NCBI GenBank assembly: GCA_951394045.1
Contig: OX595993.1
Location: 558,001-622,000, forward strand
Direction of reading: 5' to 3'
From: Nitzschia sp. DOCU1
Taxonomy: Eukaryota > Bacillariophyta > Bacillariophyceae > Bacillariales > Bacillariaceae
Length of the DNA: 64,000 bases
A program made the position numbers and the translations under genes. Positions 40,499-50,463 of the stretch are shown here, in pieces. Under the pieces are notes generated by a model, which worked only from the letters and a program-made list of their open reading frames with translations, did not search any database and was not told the origin of the DNA. The first letter of the stretch is position 1; every line of letters begins with the position of its first letter.

Positions 40499-41550
40499 GG
40501 ATGACTCCTCGTCTCGATGACTAGCTAGCAGCTGCTGCTAGTAGATCCCGCAATCCTAGCCGCGACCCACTGGATTATTGTTGCATACATGTAATAGTAA
40601 ACGCCTTTATACATTCACATGATGCTTTGAGATTGCTGCCGCGTCTGAAGAATCACAGACGGTGTCATTTCGCTGGAATGACAACCATAAAAGATCCAAA
40701 AGAAATCATCGTCCGTCAGGACAGCAGGGACCGTCCATCCATAGTCATACATTGTAATGAAACAAGTTGCTAGCTACTTGTATTAGGCGGCATGGATCTT
40801 GTGTGTGGAGGTTGCCTCGCTTTGGATCTTGTTGTCTCCAGAGCCAGGAACAGCTGGTCATCCTTTTGTCGTCGTCGTTTTTTGCTTCCGTCGCTTTGGA
40901 GTGTTTGGATGTTCTCCATCGGATGGAGTGGGAGTGGTGTCTGTTCTGTGCCCGCATTCCTTGCTTCCGTCGAACTTCGGGAACCATTCGTTCTTCGCAC
41001 TGTGACATGATGAGTGACGTAGATGCGTCAGTTTTACTTAATGAAACCAATGTTGTTATTCGGTGTGAGCATTGGATTGGTGGATGGATGTCCTATCGAT
41101 CAAACCTGATGTCGCCTTCGCATCGGGGCACATGGTGACATTGGAGGTCGCTTTCGCGTAGTACCAATTTCGCGTAGTTTTCTGCGAACCACTGCCAGCT
41201 TCCCGAAGTTGGAAGTATGCGCCGTTTCTGCTCTTCCGGCACCTGGAGTGGGTGGCCAGACTCTAGGAGTAGGATTTCTACCTCAAAGGCAAAGATACCT
41301 TTTGTTCGGGAACTTTTTTCGACCGCGCAAATCTTTGGGAAATCCACCGGGTGAGCCATCACATGCAGGCGATCCACCGGCATCAACAACGATAGTGCCG
41401 AGCCGACGCGATTGTTCTCCATATCGACAGGAATCTTCGCATTTTTTGGGGGAGCTCATTCTTATCATAACCTCTCTTTCGTTTTTGTTTGTTTGCAACA
41501 CTTCTACTTTTCTTGTATACAACACAACACAAAGAACAAACTAACCAAAA
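40499..41550. other. intergenic region upstream of nitrite reductase
   Basis: 1.05 kb. Short frames occur on both strands. One minus-strand frame ending at 40770 (KKRRRQKDDQLFLALETTRSK) might be a terminal exon, but no upstream exon or certain acceptor is visible. The right portion is the nitrite reductase 5' flank, with an A-rich leader just before the ATG. Confidence 0.4.
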
Positions 41551-44500
41551 ATGAAGATTGTACTGCTGGGATTCCTTCTCAGCCTGTCAACGACAGCCAA
41601 TGCCTTTACGATTCCCAAATCGGCATCTTCGTCCTTGCCTTCTACTACTACTCAACTCGACATGACTAAACGTGTCGTAGTGGTAGGCAATGGCATGGTC
41701 GGACAACGCTTCATGGAAAACTTGCTAGAGTTGGGTCAAGATTGCCAAATTGCCACGTTTTGTGAAGAACCCCGCGCCGCGTATAATCGCGTCAAACTCA
41801 CATCGTACTTTGAAACGCGCAATCCTAGTGATTTGAGCATGACCTCGGAATTTGATGCCGACGGCCGTACGGCCTGGTATCGTGACAACAATGTCGAACT
41901 CTACTTGGGAGATCGTGCCGTCTCGATTGATACTACCGCCAAGACTGTCACGGGGGCTTCGGGCACGGTCATTCCGTACGATGCCTGTGTCATGGCGACG
42001 GGATCTTTTCCCTTTGTGCCACCGATTCCTGGTAAACAACGTCCGGGCGTGTTTGTCTATAGGACAATTGAAGATTTGGAAAACATGTTGGCCTATGCGC
42101 AAGCCAACAATGTTCAATCGGCGGCGGTCATTGGGGGTGGACTCTTGGGCCTCGAAGCCGCCAAGGCTGTCAAAGACATGGGTATTACGTCTCATATTAT
42201 TGAATTTGCCGACATTTTAATGTGTCGTCAAATTGACAAGGGTGGACATAACGCTCTTGTGGGCAAAATTGAAGAAATGGGCTTGAAAGTCCATTGTGGT
42301 GCTCGTACCGAATCCTTTGTGGGTACCGATGGTACGACCGACCATGACAGCATGGCACCCGTGGCGGCTCTCAAATTTAGCAATGAAGATTGGGAAGATT
42401 TGCCAGTTCAAATGGTAGTCATTAGTGCTGGTATCAAACCCCGAGATGAGTTGGCACGTGAATCGGGGACTATTGAAGTGGGAGAACGAGGTGGCATCAA
42501 GGTCGATGATCAACTTCGTACTTCTCAAGAGGGTGTCTATGCGATTGGAGAAATCGCTCTCCATGAAAATTTCATTTATGGTTTGGTCGCTCCAGGATAT
42601 ACCATGGCAGGAGTATGTGCCAAGGTAGTGGCCAATGATTTGGGACTCTTGCCCTTTCCAGAAGGTGCCGAGTTGCCGGCCTTTACCGGTGCTGACATGT
42701 CCACCAAGCTCAAGTTGTTGGGATGTGATGTGGCCTCCTTTGGAGTCAATCAACCACGACCGGATGATATGGATGTCCAAGAACTGGTATGGAATGATCC
42801 CTTTATTGGAGTCTACCGCAAATTGATTTTCAACAAGGCCGGTACCAAACTTCGAGGTGGTATCTTGGTCGGAGATGCTTCGGACTATTCGACGCTTCAT
42901 CAATTGGCCATGAGTGACAAGGAATTACCGGAAGGTACAACTCCTGCCATGCTCTTGCCACCTCCTGCTGCCAAGTCGGCGGGTGGAGATGCTGCTGCTG
43001 CTCAAGACACTTCTGACCCCAACGCCCAAATCTGCTCGTGTAATGATGTGACCCGTGGGGCCATTGTCGGTGCCATCAAGGACCTGGGCGTGGAACAAGC
43101 TAGCTATGCCAATGTCAAGAAATGCTCCAAGGCTGGTACCGGCTGTGGTGGTTGCGAACCTCAGGTTAAGGCCATTTTGAAGGATACTCTGGAGTCGATG
43201 GGCAGCGCCGTCACCAATCACTTGTGTGAACACTTTGAGTACTCTCGTCCAGAACTTGTGGCTTTGCTCCGTACCAACCCCGATCCCACGTCTGTCGATT
43301 CCTTTGCCAAGGTTTTAGCAAAGCATGGAAAGGGGGACGGATGTGAAATCTGCAAGCCCACGATTGGATCGATTCTTGCCTCGCTCAACAATGAAATCAT
43401 TTTGGGTGGAGACCGCGCTCAACTTCAAGATACCAACGACCGTGCCCTTGCCAATATGCAACGCGGAGGTACCTACTCTGTCGTTCCCCGTGTGCCGGGT
43501 GGTGAATTGACTCCTGAACAATTGATTGTTCTCGGACAAGTCGCCCAAAAGTACAACTTGTACTGCAAGATTACTGGTGGACAACGTGTGGACTTGTTTG
43601 GTGCCGCCAAGCACGAACTTCCCGATATCTGGGAAGAATTGGGCCAAGCTGGATTTGAGTCCGGACATGCCTACGGAAAGGCCCTTCGTACCGTCAAGTC
43701 CTGTGTCGGTTCTACTTGGTGCCGATATGGTGTTCAAGATAGTGTTTCCTTTGCTGTCAGGGTCGAGAACCGCTACAAGGGTATCCGATCTCCCCACAAG
43801 ATGAAGTCGGCTGTCTCGGGATGCGTGCGTGAATGTGCCGAAGCCCAAAGCAAGGACTTTGGTATGATTGCCACCGAAAATGGATACAATCTTTATGTCG
43901 GCGGAAACGGAGGTGCCAACCCTGTCCACGCCGAACTCTTGGCTACGGATATCGACGAAGATACTGTCCTCAAGTACTTGGACCGTTACATCATGTACTA
44001 CATTTTGACAGCTGACCGATTGGAGCGTACGGCAGTCTGGCAACAAAAGTTGCCCGGCGGCAAGAACGGAGGTGGCCCCATTGAGCACTTGAAGGAAGTT
44101 ATCATTGAAGACTCCTTGGGTATTTGCGATGAATTGGATAAGCGCATGCAACACTTGGTTGATACCTACCACGATGAATGGGTAAGTGGACTCTCTCCTC
44201 GAATCATAACTCTTTCGATTGTTCTATAATACTCACGCATGACTTTCTTTCTATCATTTTTCAGGCGGAGGTTGTCAAGGACCCCAAGCTACGAGCACAA
44301 TTCAAGCAATTCGTCAACACGGACAAGACCATCAAGAAGGATGATATGATTGAATTCGTTGACATGCGTGGACAAATCCGACCCACCGATTGGCCCAAGG
44401 ATGGGCAGCCACAAACCCTTTGGAAGGCTCCCACGGTTGACATTTTTGCCAAGTCCCAAAAGTCATGGGTCGAAGTCGGAAGTGTGGATGATTTCCTCCC

Positions 44501-44951
44501 CAACGTTGGTACCCCCATCTTGTACGGTGACTCGCAATTGGCTGTCTTCAACAACGCACAGCGCGGAGAATGGTACTGCACACAAAACATGTGCCCGCAC
44601 AAGCAAGCCTTTGTTTTGTCGCAGGGTATCATCGGAGGAACAGCCGATGATACTCCCAAGGTCGCCTGCCCCTTGCACAAGAAAACATTCGACTTGCAAA
44701 CTGGAGAAGGCATCAGCGACGAAGAATTGAACATCTTGACGTTCCCCGTCAAGTTGGAGGGTAGCAAGGTCATGGTGGAGCTTCCTGCGGAAGCCGAAGT
44801 TGACGCTATCCTTGGAACTCATGGCTTACGAGTTCAAAAGTCTGACTGCGTCGACATTGCAGCCGATGCTCTCAAAGTCCCCAAGAGAGCCAACCCGTTC
44901 TACTCACGAAACAGTACGGAAACCCAATTGACGGTTATGGAAGAACTCTAG
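41551..44951 (+). CDS. nirB: NAD(P)H nitrite reductase, fused NirB-NirD
   Basis: Two exons, 41551-44181 and 44265-44951, with a phase-0 GT-AG intron, giving 1105 aa. A signal peptide ends in ANAFTIP, an ASAFAP-like site. The order is: FAD/NAD(P)H oxidoreductase (VVVVGNGMVGQRF; AAVIGGGLLGLEAA), one BFD-type [2Fe-2S] domain (CSCNDVTRG ... CSKAGTGCGGC), a second weaker one (HLCEHFEYSRPEL ... CEICKPTIGSIL), and the siroheme/4Fe-4S reductase halves with SCVGSTWCRYG and SGCVRECAEAQ. A C-terminal NirD Rieske-type domain follows the intron (CTQNMCPHKQ ... CPLHKKTFD). It reduces nitrite to ammonium. Prokaryotes usually split NirB and NirD, while fungi and some stramenopiles fuse them. Plastid location is suggested but not certain. 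Confidence 0.95.
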
Positions 44952-45237
44952 ATGCACAAAAAGAAACATATAGCCATCATTTTTGCTCAAAGCCATGCCA
45001 TCATTTTTACAACATTTCTCGATACTGTAGCTACTAGAGGAAAGATGGACGGAGTCCCCATGCTGTCAATAGTTTAGATAGTATTTCAGTTAATCTGGTT
45101 TCTCTAGTAATGGTATTGGTGGTGTGTATTTGCTCTAATAATAGTATTGGTGGTGTGTATTTGTTCTTCTAGCTACTAGCGGCAAGTATGCACTATAGCT
45201 TGCCCTTTGTTGTTCTTCCCCGCAGCCACCCTTCCAA

Positions 45238-45585
45238 CTATCGTCGTCGGGACAAAATGGATCGAATGCCACTCTTGACGCTTCTGGATTGGGAAGATGT
45301 GGTAGAGTTGTGGTCGGAGGCACTGTCGACCCAGTCACTCAGGGGAATGGAACCGGCTGGTACCTTGGAAGCTTCTAGATCCCAGTTGTTTCGGCGGAGG
45401 GTGCGTTGCTCATCGTCGGTCATATCTTGGAAGATTCGCACGGCCTCGTCTCGCACGGCATCGATTTGGTCTTTTGTGATGTACCCTTCGATGCCAAGTA
45501 CGATGCGGGCTTCGGTGGCGATGTTTCGTGCATCGATGAAGCGAAGATCAAGTTCGCGAGTCAAAATGCTTTCAATGCTTGGCAT
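45238..45585 (-). CDS. LDLRFIDAR small protein A
   Basis: 115 aa. Member of a seven-copy local family. MPSIESILTRE leads into the invariant LDLRFIDAR, then IATEARIVLGIEGYITKDQI, DAVRDEAVRIFQ and DDEQRTLRRNN, a predicted helical core of ~75 residues. A Ser/Asp/Thr-rich linker and a basic tail (SGIRSILSRRR) follow. No signal peptide, membrane segment, cysteine or catalytic motif is seen. It is nearly identical to B on the other strand, with which it shares promoter sequence. Function unknown. Conservation of the core across divergent copies argues that it is a real, selected protein. Confidence 0.8.
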   Translation of the reverse strand: MPSIESILTRELDLRFIDARNIATEARIVLGIEGYITKDQIDAVRDEAVRIFQDMTDDEQRTLRRNNWDLEASKVPAGSIPLSDWVDSASDHNSTTSSQSRSVKSGIRSILSRRR

Positions 45586-46217
45586 GGTGGTGGTGAAGAA
45601 TAAGCTGAACTGTTAAAAATGTCGTAGTAGCTTGTTGAAAGCTTGGGTTTGAGAAAATTGTGAGAGAGAATTGATGTTGTTTGGCCGGGATAGGAGCAAG
45701 AAGTCGTAGTAAGGCCGGATGGTATCTTCGGAGATATTTTCGGTAGAATGCCAGTTCTGCTTGATTCCGCAAGAAGCATTCTGCTCCTAATTACCAAGTC
45801 AAACATTTATAACCCAAAACCGTTGAGGAGCGTTTTTGTTCCTTGAAAAACCGGCACTATCCCTATTGAGTAACTCCCATCGAAAGGACATTTAAGGAGG
45901 TCCTTTTTATTAGTCCCAACCAGATCGGTGGCATATTAAGCTTTCGAAATTTCGCCGGGGTACGTTTTAAGCTCAGAACATGATGATCAGAAAGGCATAT
46001 CTGCTCAAATGGACTAATTGACCTCAAAATTTTATATCGGTATTCTGAAAAGCATTCAAGAACGGGCATGCTAGAAAATTCCTCCGTAAATTCTACCTAG
46101 TCTGCATCCGGTATAACTCGCTCCATCCCGACCAAAGCTGAAGTTGGTCATCTCACAATTTCTCTACCCGAGCATTCAGCAAGCTACTACGACTTTTTCT
46201 TCACCACCAACACCACC
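45586..46217. promoter_or_regulatory. divergent promoter of small proteins A and B
   Basis: 632 bp between the two head-to-head start codons. The outer ~90 bp on each side are inverted copies and are candidate core promoter and 5' UTR. The central ~450 bp is unique and without a supported gene. Confidence 0.5.
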
Positions 46218-46565
46218 ATGCCAAGCATTGAAAGCATTTTGACTCGCGAACTTGATCTTCGCTTCATCGATGCACGAAACATCGCCACCGAAGCCCGCAT
46301 CGCACTTGGCATCGAAGGGTACATCACACAAGACCAAATAGATGCCGTGCGAGACGAGGCCGTGCGAATCTTCCAAGATATGACCGACGATGAGCAGCGC
46401 ACCCTTCGCCGAAACAACTGGGATCTAGAAGCTTCCAAGGTACCAGCCGGTTCCATTCTCCTGAGTGACTGGGTCGACAGTGCCTCCGACCACAACTCTA
46501 CCACATCTTCCCAATCCAGAAGCGTCAAGAGTGGCATTCGATCCATTTTGTCCCGACGACGATAG
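46218..46565 (+). CDS. LDLRFIDAR small protein B
   Basis: 115 aa, nearly identical to A with conservative changes (A for V before LGIEGY, Q for K in YITQDQ, L for P in the linker). It has the same layout: short N-terminal SIESILTRE, invariant LDLRFIDAR, the LGIEGY turn, the RDEAVRIF helix, a Ser-rich linker and the basic end SILSRRR. Divergent from A across a shared 632-bp region. The high similarity including UTRs marks a recent inverted duplication or ongoing gene conversion. Confidence 0.8.
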   Translation: MPSIESILTRELDLRFIDARNIATEARIALGIEGYITQDQIDAVRDEAVRIFQDMTDDEQRTLRRNNWDLEASKVPAGSILLSDWVDSASDHNSTTSSQSRSVKSGIRSILSRRR

Positions 46566-46697
46566 TTGAAAAGAATGCAGCGGGGAACAACAAAGGGCAA
46601 GGTATAGTGCATACTTGCCGCTACTTGTATTACTACTAGAACAACGAATACTACACCCAGACTACTAATGCTAGAGAATACTCTATTGGATCACATA

Positions 46698-47232
46698 CTA
46701 CTGGTAGTTCTTATGGGTTGTGAGATGTGGCACCTGCTTTAAAGCAATAGCGATGTTTTCTGCACCAATCAAATCATCATCATCTTCCTCGTCATCTTCA
46801 TCAAAACCACCGATTCTGTTCCCTTGGAGGTCCAAAGTCCGTAGATTTGGAAGATGCTCCAATGTAGTAAAGATTTGTTCTGAAGGAGCAACTGTTGGAA
46901 TCAAATGATTCGACTGTCCGCTGAGCGACTCCTGTTGAGACTAGGTACTGACCTCGAGAGCTACATTTCAGCCGGAGATGGAATGCGTTTCTGGCAAGTC
47001 CGTGATTGTGGCTTAAAAACTGGTCCCATTGCTGGAAGTTTCCACGACTGATGCCCCATAGTAGCTCGGAGGGAACATCAGTGCGAATATCAAGGAGTTT
47101 CACCCTGCCACGAAAAAGGACAAATTCTTGAAATGGATCCAGTACCACGAAGGAGGCAATGTTCCTCAAGAGACTGTCAGGAATTACGACAGTACTACTT
47201 GAGTCACTAACTTCCTCTGGGAAGTTCATGGC
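46698..47232 (-). pseudogene. LRR-type protein fragment, frameshifted
   Basis: A minus-strand frame from an ATG at about 47229 (MNFPEEVSDSSSTVVIPDSLLRNIASFVVL) looks like the N-terminal segment of a diatom LRR protein. Near 46935 the sense shifts by one frame into LSGQSNHLIPTVAPSEQIF, then LEHLPNLRTLDLQGNRI, one clear LRR with an acidic loop, ending soon after (HLTTHKNYQ). With only 1-2 repeats and a frame change too tight for an intron, it looks truncated and decayed. Confidence 0.4.
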
Positions 47233-47508
47233 ACTGCAACAAGGACCCAGCCAATATGTTTGACACAATCCCAAGTTACTCTAGAAGAGCAAACGCGAAA
47301 TCGCAGAGTCGTATTCGAATATGCAATGCAACGGAACAAAAATACTTCACTTTTTTCTGTCTCTCGTCATCGTCGCCGGCGGCCACAGCAGTCGATGAAA
47401 GACGGCATCCCCGGCGTATTGTACGTAAATATACTACATGTACATATGTACCTACCGGTACATATATTCAGTCGAATACTGCGATTCAAAAGACGGCTTG
47501 AGTCAGTC

Positions 47509-47550
47509 CAGGGGTCAATTGTTCGCAACGTTCCCCACAATTGACCCCTG
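47509..47550. mobile_element. 42-bp hAT-like micro-element
   Basis: Perfect 14-bp inverted repeats CAGGGGTCAATTGT / ACAATTGACCCCTG enclose 14 bp. The element is flanked on both sides by the direct 8-bp repeat AGTCAGTC (47501-47508 and 47551-47558). TIRs starting CAGGG with an 8-bp target duplication are the hallmark of the hAT superfamily. At 42 bp it has no coding capacity and is essentially two fused termini. Confidence 0.75.
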
Positions 47551-47558
47551 AGTCAGTC

Positions 47559-48012
47559 CATTCCATCAAATCGAATGGACCCTGCCGACTACATACAGTA
47601 GTTCGGAACTACAGTACTAATCGGGGGCCATCGACGATGACGAGATTAATAGCGGGGCTTTGTAATTAAATTATGTGGAGAGCTATGATATGAATCGCAG
47701 ACTCCCCAAAGCGGACAGATGCTAATTCCGAGCTCGTAACACTTTGATCTCTCTCCACGGCCGATAGACCGCAGATGATGTCCGTCCGTGCCGTGCCGTG
47801 CGTGTGTGCGTGCGTGTGGGTGACGCCTAAGTTAGTTCCCTATCTTTCTTCTTTCTTCTCTCTATTGTATTCTCGATCACAACGACAAGATGACACAAAA
47901 ATCCTGACGTATACCTTGTTGTTGAGTCTAGTGTGCCTTTGGCAACCAGCCCTGGAGTCCAACATCCCACTAATACAAGACGACAAGGAAGTAGAAGAAG
48001 AATGTGATAAAG
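47559..48012. other. 5' flank of the unknown 779-aa gene
   Basis: An alternative plus-strand frame from 47775 (MMSVRAVPCVCACVW ... YTLLLSLVCLWQPALES) overlaps the start of the next gene in another frame. It might supply an upstream exon, but no splice junction is convincing. Confidence 0.35.
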
Positions 48013-50349
48013 ATGAGGATGTTGGGCAAAGGACGCTTTTGGATCTCTCGTCGTTGTTGTCGTTATTCCATCGCGCCGATCGTTCGATGCTTGCACTTAA
48101 CCTTCGTATCCGCCAATAAATCGCGTCATGATTCACTATTTCAAGACTCCTTGACTATTCTTCGACCAGAATGGTGGCATTTATCACCCCACTTTGGTGC
48201 TGCGCTGCAAGCCTGTGCTCTCAAGGGCAATCTACTTGGATTATCCGACAGCCTTCGGAGAAGCAGGAGCGACAACCAGACGAAACGCCGACAGGTTGAT
48301 TCCTTCTCGTCATCGCCTTTGATTCGGCCTTGTCAGTTGGCCAAATCTCTCTTCTTTCAAGCCCAACCAGGAGCACCGATTCGATTAATAAAGACGAAAA
48401 GTATGGTCGCTGCCTATTTGACGACACCCCAGATCATGGGGACGTGTGCCGGCTTGGCTCTGCAGGGCAAAGACAACATCGCCCAAGTCTTACGACAACG
48501 ACATGGCATTAAATCGAATCATATCCATGAAACGGAATGGACAGGTGTTTCCTTGGCACGATGGAAGGAATTGATTAGTCTCTTACAACCACTTGGGAGT
48601 GGCCACGACAGCGAGGACAACAATCTACGAGGCGTACTCGAAACAAGTTTGGTATCCTCCATTTGGAACATGGCTGTATGGGAACAGTGCTGCTCGTTGG
48701 CGTCTAGCACAAAGACGAGGCAATACTTACTACTAGAGTATCTATCGGCCGTGGAACAAGTGTCGGGTCGAGACATCTTTGTCAAGGACTGGGAATCCAT
48801 CCAACACCAAGTGTTGGGACAAGCCGATGAAGAAGAAAATCAAATGGAAGACTCCAATGTTCCATCTTCCTTGCTACTGGAACGCCTACTGGATGTTTCG
48901 ATGGATACGGCTGCTAGAGGTACTTTACATTCGTCTGGCATTTGTGATCCCCAAACTGCCACGGATGACACAACAGAGGTGGCTGCTAGAACCATGGAAG
49001 CGCTATGTGCTACTCTGGCAAGTCGCCAAGCCAACCAGACAATCAAAACAACAACACCCAATGGCTATTATGGGTTTGATTCGGGTCGTGTCAAGCCAGA
49101 TTGTGTCGAAGTTGCTGTCCGAGAAGTTTTGGATTTTCTTTTGTGGGATCCTCAAGTCGGGAGATTTGATTTGGAGCGCTTGCCGAAATCGGCCGCACCG
49201 GAACTGGTCCGCTTTTATCAATTGCAACAAGACGAGTATGGCATGTCTGAAGAATTTGGCAAACAATGGTTTGACTTGTGTAGCAATCTTCCAGGATGTG
49301 ACTACTTGTCGTCAAGTCCACATGGCAAACCCTACGAACTCACACCTACCTTGAGGAACATGGCCAAAATCCTTCAACGTTTACTCTACCATTGGCACCC
49401 TCCTCCTCCAGAAAACGAAGAATGGAATTCTCTTGCTGAATTGCAAGATGCTTGGCAATTTCAAGATTTGAAACTCTCCTTGGGTACGCATACCGAAAAA
49501 GCCAAAATGTCTCCTGAAATTTGGATCCACGAAGTCGCTACTCTCCAACGGCAGGGCCAAGAGAATGCGATTGAATTACGACTACGTTGTGATTGGGCCA
49601 GAAATACAGGATTTGCGACGGTGACCCATTTACGAGTATTACAAGACGAACAATTGGATACTGCCACCACGGAAAAGCTCATGAGAGCTATCGCAGACTC
49701 TCATCCTCCAACTCTGCACTACATGCGCGTCACACTCTCCATTCTTGCCTTGGCATTGTTGGGTGACTCTGGTGTCGAGCAAAAACGGACCAGCAGCTTG
49801 ACAGAGCTTGTTCTTGCTTTGCTATCGGCTCGATATGGAATCGATCGTCGACAACTCATGTACATTACAGCAACGTCGGATTTGGAGCGGGAGGAGCTGG
49901 CATTTCGAAAAGCGCAACGAGACAGTGACCACATACTCAAGTGTGCGATTCACCAGGTTTGTGACTTGTTGGTGGCATCCAATAGCACAGAAGCATCCTC
50001 CTACAATCGTATGGACGGCCCAGAAGCCCAGCTATTGGCGTGGATCTTGAGCAAGACTCCAGATCTCGAGTCGTCATCGACCGAATCATCGTCATCATCG
50101 TCTATGAGCATTCATAGGTTTCCGGACCGAGACTTGGAAGAGACTATACTCAAGCTACCAAAAGATATACTGACTACTGGATCTTTGAAAGGTCAAATTC
50201 AAAATCATTGGGCACTTGCCGGGCACGTCTTGACCAATATCATTGATTACAAGTCCGGGCACGCCTCATCCTTGCAAGTTTTGGGACGATTGCGCCTAAG
50301 AGATGTACCTCGATTTGTTTGGCTTGCCAAGCACTTTCATCTACCGTAG
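48013..50349 (+). CDS. large protein of unknown function
   Basis: About 778 aa from the ATG at 48013 (another in-frame ATG lies at 48019, and a GTG three codons upstream). The first ~40 residues are basic and Arg/Cys-rich and could be an organelle leader. The true N-terminus is uncertain because another frame overlaps it. The rest is mainly helical, with conserved-looking blocks: MVAAYLTTPQIMGTCAGLAL, DSGRVKPDCVEVAVREVLDF, RFDLERLPKSAAPELVRFYQ, FGKQWFDLCSNLPGCDYL and ELTPTLRNMAKILQRLL. The second half contains a possible regular fold (LGDSGVEQKRTSSLTELVLALLSARYG) and a Ser run. I do not recognise the family and see no catalytic signature. Frame length and codon content make it a real gene. 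Confidence 0.7.
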   Translation: MRMLGKGRFWISRRCCRYSIAPIVRCLHLTFVSANKSRHDSLFQDSLTILRPEWWHLSPHFGAALQACALKGNLLGLSDSLRRSRSDNQTKRRQVDSFSSSPLIRPCQLAKSLFFQAQPGAPIRLIKTKSMVAAYLTTPQIMGTCAGLALQGKDNIAQVLRQRHGIKSNHIHETEWTGVSLARWKELISLLQPLGSGHDSEDNNLRGVLETSLVSSIWNMAVWEQCCSLASSTKTRQYLLLEYLSAVEQVSGRDIFVKDWESIQHQVLGQADEEENQMEDSNVPSSLLLERLLDVSMDTAARGTLHSSGICDPQTATDDTTEVAARTMEALCATLASRQANQTIKTTTPNGYYGFDSGRVKPDCVEVAVREVLDFLLWDPQVGRFDLERLPKSAAPELVRFYQLQQDEYGMSEEFGKQWFDLCSNLPGCDYLSSSPHGKPYELTPTLRNMAKILQRLLYHWHPPPPENEEWNSLAELQDAWQFQDLKLSLGTHTEKAKMSPEIWIHEVATLQRQGQENAIELRLRCDWARNTGFATVTHLRVLQDEQLDTATTEKLMRAIADSHPPTLHYMRVTLSILALALLGDSGVEQKRTSSLTELVLALLSARYGIDRRQLMYITATSDLEREELAFRKAQRDSDHILKCAIHQVCDLLVASNSTEASSYNRMDGPEAQLLAWILSKTPDLESSSTESSSSSSMSIHRFPDRDLEETILKLPKDILTTGSLKGQIQNHWALAGHVLTNIIDYKSGHASSLQVLGRLRLRDVPRFVWLAKHFHLP

Positions 50350-50463
50350 CATACTATGCTCGTAGGCCGTGTCTACTGTTTTGTATCATTAACGACAGGA
50401 AAGGCAAAACACGATATAGAAGGCTACTTTCAATGTACAATCACTTCACTCCTCGTTCGCGCT

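Larger units (their letters stand above)
45110..46680. repeat. inverted duplication carrying two small-family genes
   Basis: The left arm, about 45110-45670, and the right arm, about 46130-46680, are inverted copies. They include the coding sequences (115 aa each, three differences seen), ~90 bp of upstream sequence (CAAGCTACTACGA and a CTTCACCACCA run before the ATG) and ~100 bp downstream (GAACAACAAAGGGCAAG, then TATAGTGCATACTTGCCGCTA). The two genes diverge from a ~630-bp spacer. Confidence 0.8.

Noticed and set aside
40767..41138. 123-codon plus-strand frame upstream of nitrite reductase
   Set aside because: Overlaps three other frames of similar length in the same stretch; no domain or splice evidence for any of them.
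46187..46612. 141-codon minus-strand frame opposite small protein B, also seen opposite A
   Set aside because: Conserved between copies only because the sense gene is; in C-G the antisense frame is not maintained as a protein.
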